Shown here: one piece after another, positions 36,582 through 45,006 of the stretch
Numbering within the stretch: the first letter of the stretch is position 1
Layout: each line of letters starts with the position of its first letter
From: Sulfurovum sp. TSL6
GTDB lineage: Bacteria > Campylobacterota > Campylobacteria > Campylobacterales > Sulfurovaceae
DNA length: 64,000 bases
Assembly (NCBI RefSeq): GCF_019972115.1
Contig: NZ_BPFJ01000002.1
Location: 496,001-560,000 of the forward strand
Direction: 5' to 3'
The notes under the pieces: model-generated
What the model saw: the letters and a program-made list of their open reading frames with translations, nothing else
Told to the model about the DNA's origin: nothing
The model's database searches: none
Translations under genes and position numbers: made by a program

Positions 36582-36671
36582 TCATTTAGTGAAAAGATTG
36601 CATCAGGCTTTAGCCTAGAAGTTCCTCGCTTGTACTGAACTTCACATAAATCATTTAGTGATTTATTGCAT
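36582..36671. repeat. Repeat-bearing spacer between regulator and kinase genes
   Basis: A split direct repeat, TCATTTAGTGA...ATTGCAT, occurs at 36582-36603 and 36651-36671, and encloses two hairpins: AGGCT/AGCCT (36605-36616) and GAAGTTC/GAACTTC (36618-36643). It lies between the two genes of a single two-component pair. Confidence 0.45.
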
Positions 36672-36696
36672 TGTATTTTAATACTTATAATTCTTG

Positions 36697-37350
36697 TCAT
36701 TTAATACTCATTTGGTAACCTACTCCACGTACATTCTGTATCTGCGTAGGGAAATATTTTTTAAGTTGCGCGATATACACTCTTAATGCCCCATCACTAG
36801 CTTCTTCTGAAGAACTCCAAAGACGTTCTTTTATTTGATCTAAAGGGACCACTCGTCCCTGGCCTTCTAACAAAGTAAGAAGAAGTTCGCTCCCTTTCAT
36901 ACTCAATTCCAATGCTTTATCGTTCTGATACAAGGTCTTTGTCAAGATATCGAACTGATAGGTATCTATCTGTACGATCTCACTACGTACCTGTCTGCGT
37001 AGTACAGCCTGCATACGCAAGAAAAGTTCATCCAGATCTACAGGCTTATGGATGTAATCATCCCCTCCTTTTTCAAAACCCTCTTTGAGTGATGCTTTGT
37101 CTTCTCTGGAGGTAATAAAGATACAAGGTGTATCATCCCCGCTTTGACGTAATTTTTCTAAAAGTTCAAAACCATTTTCATAGGGTAGGTTGACATCAAA
37201 AAGATAGAGGTCAAACACATGTTCATAGGTGAGATCAAGTGCACTATAAGGATCTAAAGCACAGTGTATGACATGCCCTTCTTCTTCTAAAAAGTCTTCC
37301 AGTGTCTCATTGAACAGTTTATCATCTTCTAATACCAGTATACGTGCCAA
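36697..37350 (-). CDS. OmpR-family response regulator
   Basis: A 217-residue regulator. The receiver domain has Asp9/Asp10, phosphoacceptor Asp52 (LYLFDVNLP), Thr80/Ser81 and Lys102 (YIHKPVD). The C-terminal winged-helix domain (about 125-217) has LELSMKGSELLLTLLEG and DGALRVYIAQLKKYF. Such regulators bind tandem direct repeats with 11-bp spacing, matching the GTGTTAA repeats before the receptor, tonB and DUF2202 genes downstream. No such repeat lies before this gene itself. Confidence 0.9.
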   Translation of the reverse strand: MARILVLEDDKLFNETLEDFLEEEGHVIHCALDPYSALDLTYEHVFDLYLFDVNLPYENGFELLEKLRQSGDDTPCIFITSREDKASLKEGFEKGGDDYIHKPVDLDELFLRMQAVLRRQVRSEIVQIDTYQFDILTKTLYQNDKALELSMKGSELLLTLLEGQGRVVPLDQIKERLWSSSEEASDGALRVYIAQLKKYFPTQIQNVRGVGYQMSIK

Positions 37351-37421
37351 TACTTTCTCTCTTTTTATTGTTTTATCCCATGATTATACCTCAAAATTAT
37401 TTACATGATACGCCAATATCA

Positions 37422-37430
37422 TGTTATAAT
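37422..37430 (+). promoter_or_regulatory. Extended -10 promoter
   Basis: TGTTATAAT 30 bases before the transporter-like gene at 37460, flanked by two ATATCAT repeats (37416-37422 and 37434-37440). Confidence 0.5.
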
Positions 37431-37459
37431 CTGATATCATAGACTATATAGAGGATACA

Positions 37460-38119
37460 TTGTTGAAACCCGATCATTCATTTTTAAAACAAAAAGAGGG
37501 CCAGATCCTGTTTCTGGGGCTTATGTTATTAGGTGGCTATTTCATCCTTGTATTACTTTGCGCTATTTTTTATTCAAATTATTTTCAAGAGCTGCTCAGT
37601 ATTACGGTCACCAATATTATATTTGGTCGAATGGCCGGACTCTCCATAGGTGTCGCTTCACAAATGAATACTACCTTTCTTGTACTCTTCAACTTTTTTA
37701 TTGAATCCATTATGGTACTCATTCTCTACCCGCTTTTTGTATTCAGCTGGAACAAACTTGACTTTGTTTCATACCCGCCACTTATCCGTTATCTAGAACG
37801 TTCTAAACTGAATGCACACAAATATGAGCCCCTGATTAAACGTTATGGTGTGATTGGACTGATTTTATTTGTATTGACACCCTTTGCAATGACTGGCCCT
37901 GTAGTAGGAAGTTTTGTAGGATTTTTGATCGGATTTCGTCATCGTGTGACTCTAGCTATTGTACTCTCCAGTACATTGATTGCTATTATTCTATGGATCT
38001 ATTTAATTAAGAATTTTGAAGAAGAGCTGATTGCTTACAGTGACATGCTTATGATAGGTGTCTTCATAGCAATCGCTGTATTATTATTGTGGTATTTTGT
38101 CAAGAAAACTTTTCGTTAA
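37460..38119 (+). CDS. Small multi-drug export (COG2426) family membrane protein
   Basis: A 219-residue membrane protein with about six helices. YGVIGLILFVLTPFAMTGPVVGSFVGFLIG is the family's conserved segment. Despite the family name, no substrate is known. The start is TTG (37460, or the next codon, also TTG), with AGAGGA shortly upstream. It diverges from the two-component genes and may or may not relate to them. Confidence 0.8.
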   Translation: MLKPDHSFLKQKEGQILFLGLMLLGGYFILVLLCAIFYSNYFQELLSITVTNIIFGRMAGLSIGVASQMNTTFLVLFNFFIESIMVLILYPLFVFSWNKLDFVSYPPLIRYLERSKLNAHKYEPLIKRYGVIGLILFVLTPFAMTGPVVGSFVGFLIGFRHRVTLAIVLSSTLIAIILWIYLIKNFEEELIAYSDMLMIGVFIAIAVLLLWYFVKKTFR

Positions 38120-38136
38120 AAAAGTTTTCTTGGCCA

Positions 38137-38880
38137 TTACATGAACATCCCGCCGTTCACCTTGAGTGTCTCACCCGTGATGTAAGAAGAGTGGTCAGAG
38201 AGTAAAAAAGCTACGGCTTCAGCTACCTCTTTTGATTCACCGAATCTAGCCATCGGTATCTTTGCAGTGAAAGCATCTTTCACTTCATCTTTAAGCACAT
38301 CTGTCATTTCTGTCGCGATGAAGCCTGGAGTGATCGTATTATAACGGATACTTCTAGGTGCTGCCTCTATCGCAAAACTTTTTGTCATCGCGATCGTTCC
38401 ACCTTTACTTGCAGCATAGTTTGTCTGTCCCGCATTCCCAGTTTCCCCTACGATGGAAGAGATATTCACCACAGAACCAAAACGCTTTTTCCCCATCACT
38501 TTGAGTGCTTCACGACAGCCTATAAATGTTGAGGTTAAGTTTGCATTGATCACATCCATGAACTCTTCTGTTTTCATACGCATCGCCAGTTTATCTTTGG
38601 TAATACCTGCATTGTTCACAAGATACGAAAGCTCACCATCTGCTTCAACGATGCTCTTCACCGCTTCTACAAAGGCTTCATCATTACTTACATCAAAACC
38701 GATCACTTCAGCTTTACCGCCTTCAGCTTCTATAGCTGCCTTCACAGCATTTGCTTCAGCCTCTCCAGAACGATAATTGACCCATACTTTTAAACCGAAA
38801 GCCGCAAGACTTTTTGCTATCTCTGCTCCTATACCTCTACTTGCTCCTGTGACTAAGACATTATTACCCGTAAATTTCAT
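38137..38880 (-). CDS. fabG: 3-oxoacyl-ACP reductase
   Basis: NADPH-dependent reductase of fatty-acid elongation. The nucleotide-binding motif is VTGASRGIGAEIA; NNAG, the catalytic Ser (VNISSIVG) and YAASKGG (Tyr-x3-Lys) are present. 247 residues. It is apart from acpP-fabF-accA and seems to be expressed alone; the region before it holds a 10-bp inverted repeat. Confidence 0.96.
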   Translation of the reverse strand: MKFTGNNVLVTGASRGIGAEIAKSLAAFGLKVWVNYRSGEAEANAVKAAIEAEGGKAEVIGFDVSNDEAFVEAVKSIVEADGELSYLVNNAGITKDKLAMRMKTEEFMDVINANLTSTFIGCREALKVMGKKRFGSVVNISSIVGETGNAGQTNYAASKGGTIAMTKSFAIEAAPRSIRYNTITPGFIATEMTDVLKDEVKDAFTAKIPMARFGESKEVAEAVAFLLSDHSSYITGETLKVNGGMFM

Positions 38881-38925
38881 TTTGACCCTTTTGTATTCTT
38901 TAATAAATTTAGTAAAATTAATAAA

Positions 38926-38951
38926 ATTGTACCATTTTTTTATGGTACAAT
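38926..38951. promoter_or_regulatory. 10-bp inverted repeat in the fabG divergent region
   Basis: ATTGTACCAT (38926-38935) and ATGGTACAAT (38942-38951) are perfect complements around six T. Placed between divergent start codons, it could be an operator. Confidence 0.45.
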
Positions 38952-38966
38952 GGCAGAAAGGTCAAA

Positions 38967-39308
38967 ATGATGGAAAAGAAAATTAAAAAATCAGTAGCTA
39001 CTTTACTTGCACACATCATCAAAATGGATGATAGAGATATAGAAAAAGAAACACCGCTTTTCTGTAAATTTATGGAAATGGATTTTGATTGGGATGCGGA
39101 GGAAGCAAAAGAGTTTCTCAAACGAACGATAGAAGAAGGATATGATCTTGATGCACATATCGCTATCATCAATGAGGCTTTATGCGATGATAAACTTTCT
39201 AAAATGCATATCCTAGAGCAGCTTAATCATATTATCTATTCAGATACCATTACACCCAAAGACTACGAAGAGTTTGAAAAGATCAAAAAAGCCCTTTTCT
39301 CCTGCTGA
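38967..39308 (+). CDS. TerB-like helical protein
   Basis: A 113-residue all-helical protein resembling TerB-family domains: two halves with acidic helix caps (KMDDRDIEKETPLFCKFM and DTITPKDYEEFEKI). The family is named for tellurite resistance but is widespread with varied roles. Divergent from fabG across a palindrome. The assignment is by pattern and is tentative. Confidence 0.72.
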   Translation: MMEKKIKKSVATLLAHIIKMDDRDIEKETPLFCKFMEMDFDWDAEEAKEFLKRTIEEGYDLDAHIAIINEALCDDKLSKMHILEQLNHIIYSDTITPKDYEEFEKIKKALFSC

Positions 39309-39322
39309 TCTAGAAATGTGTC

Positions 39323-40801
39323 TTAGATCAGTGGTGCATCCATCTCTTCAGGTATCTCCAATCCCATGAGTTGAAGTACCGTAGGTGCAACGTTATTGAG
39401 TCCACACCCCTCTTTCACTTCTGTTACGCCTTCAGCCATAACAAAACACCATACTTCACCTACCGTGTGATTGGTCAGTACATGTCCTTCACTATCCCGC
39501 ATCTCTTCACAGTTTCCATGATCAGAAGTAAGTACCACCGCATAACCATCTTCTTTTGCCTTGTTAAATATCAAACCCAATTCCGTATCAACCGCAGTCA
39601 CCGCTTGACGTGCTGCTCCATAGTTACCCGTATGACCTACCATATCTCCATTCGCAAAATTCACTACGATAAAATCATAAGATTCGTCCATAGCCGTACG
39701 TACAGCTTCACCTACCTGGGGTGCTGACATCTCTGGTTTCATATCATAGGTTTTCACATCTGGACTGGGAATAAGTACTCTGCTCTCTCCTATCATAGGC
39801 TCTTCTACACCGCCATTTAAGAAGAAGGTAACATGTGCATACTTTTCAGTCTCCGCCGTATGAAGTTGTCTCAGTCCTGCATCAGAGATCACTTCTGCCA
39901 ATGTATGCTTCGGTGTCTCTTTAGGAAAAAGTATCGGGTACGGAAAATTTGCATCATACTTTGTCATCGTTGCGATATTGAGTGGTGTAGACTTACATGC
40001 GAACTCATCAAAATATTCATCTCCCAAAGCTGCTGTGATTTCCCGTACTCTATCTGAACGGAAATTCGTTATCAGTACCACATCATCTTCTTCCATACCT
40101 CCATACGCTCCAAAGGCAACAGGTTCCATAAATTCATCGGTTTCATTTTTTGCATAACTTGCATCAATATACGCTTCTGGGCTCAATGGTGTTGACGGTG
40201 TAGCCTCAGCAATAGCACGATACCCCTTTTCCACTCTCTCCCAACGGTTATCTCTGTCCATCGTAAAGAAACGGCCGCCTATACTCGCGATAGAGATATC
40301 TTCATCACAGATATCTTCTATTTGATCCACATAGGTTTTAGCTGAAGTAGGACTCACATCTCTACCATCTGTGATCAAATGCAAGAAAACTTTTTTCCCT
40401 CTGCTTTTTGCAAGTTTTGCCAAACCTATAGTATGTTCTATATGAGAGTGCACTCCCCCGTCACTCAGTAAACCTATCAAATGCACACGGTCACTTTTTT
40501 CCAAAATATCATTGAGTGCTTGATTCTGCTCTATACTTCCATCTTCAAGTGCCAAAGAGATCTTTACCAGGTCCTGATACAAAATACGGCCGGATCCTAT
40601 GGTCATATGCCCAACTTCAGAGTTTCCCATTTGTCCCTCTGGTAGACCTACGCTCAAACCATGTGTAGAGATGAGTGCACTGGGTACTGTTTCAAAAAGT
40701 GTGTCATAAGTGGGTTTTGTGGCATCTTTAAATGCATTACACGTACTGTCAGGCTTACACCCAATGCCATCGGTGATGATTAAAACTGTTTTTTGTTTCA
40801 T
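39323..40801 (-). CDS. gpmI: Cofactor-independent phosphoglycerate mutase
   Basis: Two-metal enzyme that interconverts 3- and 2-phosphoglycerate. The phosphoserine is in GNSEVGHMTIGSGR, with IITDGIG at the N-terminus and SDHGNCEEM supplying metal ligands. 492 residues. It is separate from gap-pgk-tpiA 11 kb away, which completes the same pathway segment. Confidence 0.96.
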   Translation of the reverse strand: MKQKTVLIITDGIGCKPDSTCNAFKDATKPTYDTLFETVPSALISTHGLSVGLPEGQMGNSEVGHMTIGSGRILYQDLVKISLALEDGSIEQNQALNDILEKSDRVHLIGLLSDGGVHSHIEHTIGLAKLAKSRGKKVFLHLITDGRDVSPTSAKTYVDQIEDICDEDISIASIGGRFFTMDRDNRWERVEKGYRAIAEATPSTPLSPEAYIDASYAKNETDEFMEPVAFGAYGGMEEDDVVLITNFRSDRVREITAALGDEYFDEFACKSTPLNIATMTKYDANFPYPILFPKETPKHTLAEVISDAGLRQLHTAETEKYAHVTFFLNGGVEEPMIGESRVLIPSPDVKTYDMKPEMSAPQVGEAVRTAMDESYDFIVVNFANGDMVGHTGNYGAARQAVTAVDTELGLIFNKAKEDGYAVVLTSDHGNCEEMRDSEGHVLTNHTVGEVWCFVMAEGVTEVKEGCGLNNVAPTVLQLMGLEIPEEMDAPLI

Positions 40802-40890
40802 AGTCTTTTCTTTTCGTAGTATTTAATTGAAATAATAGTAAAATAAACTTTCTTAATTCTTTAATACAAAATTTTAAATGAAAGTTGCCC

Positions 40891-41949
40891 ATGCTATACG
40901 AACTCTCCCAGCTCTTAGATATCAATCTTTTCGGATACATTTCAGTACGTGCAGGTATTGCATTTTTCCTCGCTTTTATGATGACACTGTTTATCATGCC
41001 AAAATACCTCGCCTGGGCTATCTCCAAAAATGCAAATCAACCTATCAGCAAATATGTCCCTGCACATGAAGGAAAAAGACATACACCAACCATGGGGGGC
41101 GCAGTATATCTCATCGCTACACTCTTGGCTGCTTTGCTTACGGTAGATCTATCCAACATCTATATACTGGGTGGATTTATCACCCTTATTGGCTTTGGTT
41201 TGGTGGGCTTTAAGGATGACCTGGGAAAAGTACTTGCAGGTGACAACCTTGAAGGACTTACACCTAGAGGCAAGATGGGATTACAGGCTCTCATTGCAGC
41301 ACTTGCAACAGGACTGCTTCTTTACGGAGGCTTTCCAACAGAATTCTATGTACCATTTCTCAAAACACCTCTGTTTGACCTAGGGTTTGCAGCCATCCCT
41401 TTTTGGGTACTTGTCTTTCTCGCCACCACCAATGCCGTCAACCTAACCGATGGACTTGATGGTCTGGCAACGGTACCTTCGATCATTGCCTTGGTTTCAC
41501 TTGGACTGATCATCTATGTCACAGGTCATGCCATCTTCAGTCAGTATCTGCTGGTTCCCAACATCAAAGGTGTGGGTGAAGTAATGATACTTGCTGCTGC
41601 GCTTATCGGTGGTTTGTTCGGGTTCTTATGGTACAACTGCTACCCTGCAGAGATCTTTATGGGAGATACAGGCAGCCTTGCTATCGGCGGTTTTTTAGCC
41701 TATCTTGCCATTTTAGGAAAAAGTGAAATCCTGCTTATCCTTATAGGTCTCATCTTTGTCATTGAAACCGTCTCTGTGATACTGCAGGTAGGAAGTTTTA
41801 AACTGCGCGGTAAACGTGTTTTCCTTATGGCGCCCATTCACCACCATTTTGAACTCAAAAAATGGGCTGAGAATAAGATCATCATACGTTTTTGGATGAT
41901 CTCTTTCATTGCAAATGTACTTGCACTCATCTCCTTTAAGTTCAGATAA
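40891..41949 (+). CDS. mraY: Phospho-N-acetylmuramoyl-pentapeptide transferase
   Basis: Makes lipid I at the inner membrane in peptidoglycan synthesis. Ten helices; the catalytic [23 protein letters not shown] and the APIHHHFE end are present. ATG at 40891 gives MLYELSQLL, which matches relatives; an upstream TTG at 40885 is less likely. The end overlaps murD by one base (TAATG). Confidence 0.96.
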   Translation: MLYELSQLLDINLFGYISVRAGIAFFLAFMMTLFIMPKYLAWAISKNANQPISKYVPAHEGKRHTPTMGGAVYLIATLLAALLTVDLSNIYILGGFITLIGFGLVGFKDDLGKVLAGDNLEGLTPRGKMGLQALIAALATGLLLYGGFPTEFYVPFLKTPLFDLGFAAIPFWVLVFLATTNAVNLTDGLDGLATVPSIIALVSLGLIIYVTGHAIFSQYLLVPNIKGVGEVMILAAALIGGLFGFLWYNCYPAEIFMGDTGSLAIGGFLAYLAILGKSEILLILIGLIFVIETVSVILQVGSFKLRGKRVFLMAPIHHHFELKKWAENKIIIRFWMISFIANVLALISFKFR

Positions 41950-43166
41950 TGATGGAACAGATAAAACCCACACTCTTTGGTTACGGACTCACCACCAAAG
42001 CCATCGCAAAGAAATTAGGTGGAGGATGTACTTTTTTTGATGACAATGTCACAGAAGCCTATACCGACGAAGCAGGTAATCATATATTTCCTTCCGCTCT
42101 TTTTGATCCTGAAAAAAGTCACTTGGAAGTCACCACACCCAGTCTCAAACCCGATCATCCGCTGATCACATCTGCAAAAAACCTGCTCAGCGAATATGAT
42201 TACTTTGACAAAGAGATGCCTTTTAGCATCTGGATATCCGGAACCAACGGTAAAACAACGACCACACAGATGCTCACACACCTTTTGTCCAAACGTGGTG
42301 CACTCAGCGGAGGGAACATCGGTACACCTTTGGCAGAACTCGATACTAATGCCCCTATCTGGGTACTTGAAAGCTCATCCTTTGCGCTGCATCATACCAA
42401 GAAAGCATCACCTGACATTTATCTCTTGCTTCCTATCACTCCAGATCATCTGGACTGGCATGAAACACCGGAACAGTATGAGGCAGACAAACTCAGACCT
42501 CTGCTGACCATGAAAGAGGGGGAACTGGCACTGGTACCCAAAGGGTTGAACCTTCCAAAGACAAATGCCTATGTCGTTGAGTATGACAGTAACGAATTTG
42601 TCGAAGCCTATTTCAAACTAGACTGCACCCAGTTACGATTTAAAGCCGCCTTCTTACAGGATGCCCTTCTTGCGCTTGCTGTCACCAAAGTGCTTTTTGA
42701 TGAAGCAGACTATGCGTTGATGAATACCTTTACACTTGATGCCCATAGACAAGAAGAACTTAAAGATGATCAAGGCAGACTCTGGATCAATGACTCCAAA
42801 GCAACCAATCTAGATGCCACCATACAGGCAGTCAAAGGCTATGCCGACAAGCACATCCATCTCATCTTGGGTGGGGATGACAAAGGAGTGGATCTGACAC
42901 CGCTTTTTGAAGTCATGGAGCCACTTAACCTTACACTATATACTATAGGGGCAAATTCTGACAGACTTTTAGCCCTTGCAAAAACCTATAATGTTAATGC
43001 TATAGAATCACAAACCATTCAAAATGCTGTCAAGCAGATAGACAGAGTGCATACGCTAGAGAGCGTTGCCCTGTTGTCTCCTGCTGCTGCCAGTTTTGAT
43101 CAGTTCAAATCTTACAAGCACAGAGGTGACACTTTTATGGAATTGGTAAAAGCATTAAAAAAATAA
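41949..43166 (+). CDS. murD: UDP-N-acetylmuramoylalanine--D-glutamate ligase
   Basis: Adds D-Glu to UDP-MurNAc-L-Ala. P-loop SGTNGKTTTTQML, then LESSSFALHH and the C-terminal INDSKATNLDATIQAVKG and HLILGGDDKGVDL. 405 residues is shorter than the 438 of E. coli, with a reduced N-terminal domain as in related genera. Coupled to mraY. Confidence 0.95.
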   Translation: MMEQIKPTLFGYGLTTKAIAKKLGGGCTFFDDNVTEAYTDEAGNHIFPSALFDPEKSHLEVTTPSLKPDHPLITSAKNLLSEYDYFDKEMPFSIWISGTNGKTTTTQMLTHLLSKRGALSGGNIGTPLAELDTNAPIWVLESSSFALHHTKKASPDIYLLLPITPDHLDWHETPEQYEADKLRPLLTMKEGELALVPKGLNLPKTNAYVVEYDSNEFVEAYFKLDCTQLRFKAAFLQDALLALAVTKVLFDEADYALMNTFTLDAHRQEELKDDQGRLWINDSKATNLDATIQAVKGYADKHIHLILGGDDKGVDLTPLFEVMEPLNLTLYTIGANSDRLLALAKTYNVNAIESQTIQNAVKQIDRVHTLESVALLSPAAASFDQFKSYKHRGDTFMELVKALKK

Positions 43167-43205
43167 TTTATTTTTTATTTTATTTGCTGTCTTTTAAGTT
43201 TGAGC

Positions 43206-43214
43206 TGTTATAAT
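43206..43214 (+). promoter_or_regulatory. Extended -10 promoter for tRNA-Phe
   Basis: TGTTATAAT 35 bases before the tRNA 5' end. Confidence 0.6.
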
Positions 43215-43249
43215 TCTATCCACTTAAACAGACATCCTGTCTTTAAGTT

Positions 43250-43325
43250 GGCTCCATAGCTCAGTTGGTAGAGCAAAGGATTGAAAATCCTTGTGTCGGC
43301 GGTTCGATTCCGTCTGGCGCCACCA
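43250..43325 (+). tRNA. tRNA-Phe (GAA)
   Basis: A complete cloverleaf of 76 nt with encoded CCA. D-stem GCTC/GAGC, anticodon stem AAGGA/TCCTT around TTGAAAA (anticodon GAA), T-stem GGCGG/CCGTC with loop TTCGATT. The acceptor GGCTCCA/TGGCGCC has a T4-C69 mismatch. Confidence 0.96.
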
Positions 43326-43515
43326 TTCCCTTCAATAATCATCCAAAAATATTCAAAATCATTAACCAAAACCTTGAAAACAACTGTTTTACTTAAAAAA
43401 ACCGTTAAAAATGCCTTCAATCTTTACTTTCTTTATCATCTTATCACCTAAAATATACCGTATACAGGGACTTCTACACAATTATTAACTTTTTGTTAAC
43501 TAATTATTAATTTTA

Positions 43516-43545
43516 TTGACATAATTCAAGAATTTAGGTTATACT
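43516..43545 (+). promoter_or_regulatory. Promoter of the porin gene
   Basis: TTGACA (43516-43521), 18-base spacer, TATACT (43540-43545), 36 bases before the start. It is the most consensus-like promoter in the window and fits an abundant outer-membrane protein. Confidence 0.7.
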
Positions 43546-43580
43546 TATGTTGTATTCAAACAAAATTTAAGGAGATTACA

Positions 43581-44846
43581 ATGAAAAAAACATTATTACT
43601 TTCAGTAGTAGCGTCAACAATGATCATGGCTGGTGGAGATATCGCTCCAGTTGAGCCAGTGGTAGAGGCACCAGCAGCAGCTGCTGCATGGGAATTCAGT
43701 GGAAATGCAGTAGTTTACTACCAAACAGACGATGCAGTACAAGTTTCAGGACTTGGTGCAACTGGTGGTGATCTTTTTGATCAAGATACATCTGCAGCAG
43801 ACGCTGGTATCCAACTTAGAGCAGCTAACAAAGATGTTGTTGCTGGAATTGGTGCAGGTTTTGCAGTAAACGGACTTTCTACACTTAACCTAGAAAATAC
43901 TATAGTATCTAATACTCCACAAGGTACTGGTAATGGTGACATCGATGATATGACTGATGGTGGTTGGATTGCTGAAGCTTACTTGACTTACGAGTTTGGT
44001 AACACAGGTATCAAAGCGGGTCGTCAAACACTTCCACAATCACTCTCTCCATTTGCATACTCAGAAAACTGGAACGTATTTGCAAATACATTTGATGCGG
44101 TAACAGTGGTAAATACTGATATTTCAAACACAACTATCGTTGGTGGATGGATCGCTGGTGCTAACACAAATGCTTGGGGTGCAACAAACAACATAACTGA
44201 CTTCAATTCATTGAATGATGAAGACGGTGTTTGGATGATTACTGCACAAAACAAGTCTATCGAAAACTTGACATTAACAGGTACTTACTACTTTGGTTCA
44301 GATATGGCTGTAACTGCTACTGGTACTGATGATTTAAGTATCCTATGGGGTGATGCTGCATACGATGCAGGTAGCTTCGGTGTTGCTATTCAGGGTGGTC
44401 AAGTTGATGCAGGTTCATTTGCTGCTCAAGCTGATGATATGACTGCATTTGGTGCAAAATTAACAGGTACAGTTAGCGGTATCAACCTTATGGGTGCATA
44501 CTCTACAGTATCAGATGGTGCTATGGGTCAAATTGGTGGTTCAACATCAGCACTCTACACAAACACAGTTATCGATCAACTTGTAGGTAGAGAAATGGAT
44601 GAAGATAAGTTTGTTGTAGGTGCGAACATGGATGCACTTGGTGGAAACATTGCTGCGGCATATGCAAACGTTTCAGCTGATAAACCAGTTACAAATCTTT
44701 CTGCTGACTCTGACGAAATCGATGTTGTTTATGCAACAAACCTTACAGATTCTCTAGGTTTAACTGCAGCTTACGTTTATTATGATGCAGATGATATGGT
44801 TGACTCAGTTAACCTTGTACGTATTATTGCAAACTACAACTTCTAA
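43581..44846 (+). CDS. Major outer-membrane porin
   Basis: A 421-residue barrel protein with signal peptide MKKTLLLSVVASTMIMAGG and a C-terminal aromatic Phe (IIANYNF) typical of outer-membrane barrels. The mature part starts with a Pro/Ala-rich linker, then alternating strands (AWEFSGNAVVYYQT, GGWIAEAYLTYEFGNTGIKAGRQTLPQSLSPFAYSE). It resembles the Opr/MOMP-like porins of Campylobacterota. Codon use (GGT, ACA, GCA, AAC) and the strong promoter suggest high expression. Confidence 0.85.
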   Translation: MKKTLLLSVVASTMIMAGGDIAPVEPVVEAPAAAAAWEFSGNAVVYYQTDDAVQVSGLGATGGDLFDQDTSAADAGIQLRAANKDVVAGIGAGFAVNGLSTLNLENTIVSNTPQGTGNGDIDDMTDGGWIAEAYLTYEFGNTGIKAGRQTLPQSLSPFAYSENWNVFANTFDAVTVVNTDISNTTIVGGWIAGANTNAWGATNNITDFNSLNDEDGVWMITAQNKSIENLTLTGTYYFGSDMAVTATGTDDLSILWGDAAYDAGSFGVAIQGGQVDAGSFAAQADDMTAFGAKLTGTVSGINLMGAYSTVSDGAMGQIGGSTSALYTNTVIDQLVGREMDEDKFVVGANMDALGGNIAAAYANVSADKPVTNLSADSDEIDVVYATNLTDSLGLTAAYVYYDADDMVDSVNLVRIIANYNF

Positions 44847-44875
44847 GAATCACTTCTTAAAGTTTTACTTGCTTT

Positions 44876-44916
44876 AGAGTTCAGGCTTTTGCCTGGCTCT
44901 ATCCTTTCTTTTTTCT
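44876..44916 (+). terminator. Rho-independent terminator of the porin gene
   Basis: AGAG..CAGGC, loop TTTT, GCCTG..CTCT (44876-44900), then a T-rich run to 44916. Confidence 0.7.
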
Positions 44917-44965
44917 TTCCAAATCCTTTAAATTTTTTCACTCTTATACCTTTATCTTATCTTTT

Positions 44966-44974
44966 TGCTATAAT
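44966..44974 (+). promoter_or_regulatory. Extended -10 promoter for rimO
   Basis: TGCTATAAT 32 bases before the rimO start. Confidence 0.6.
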
Positions 44975-45006
44975 GCTGAAAAAGTTTAACATACAAACGG
45001 ATACCA

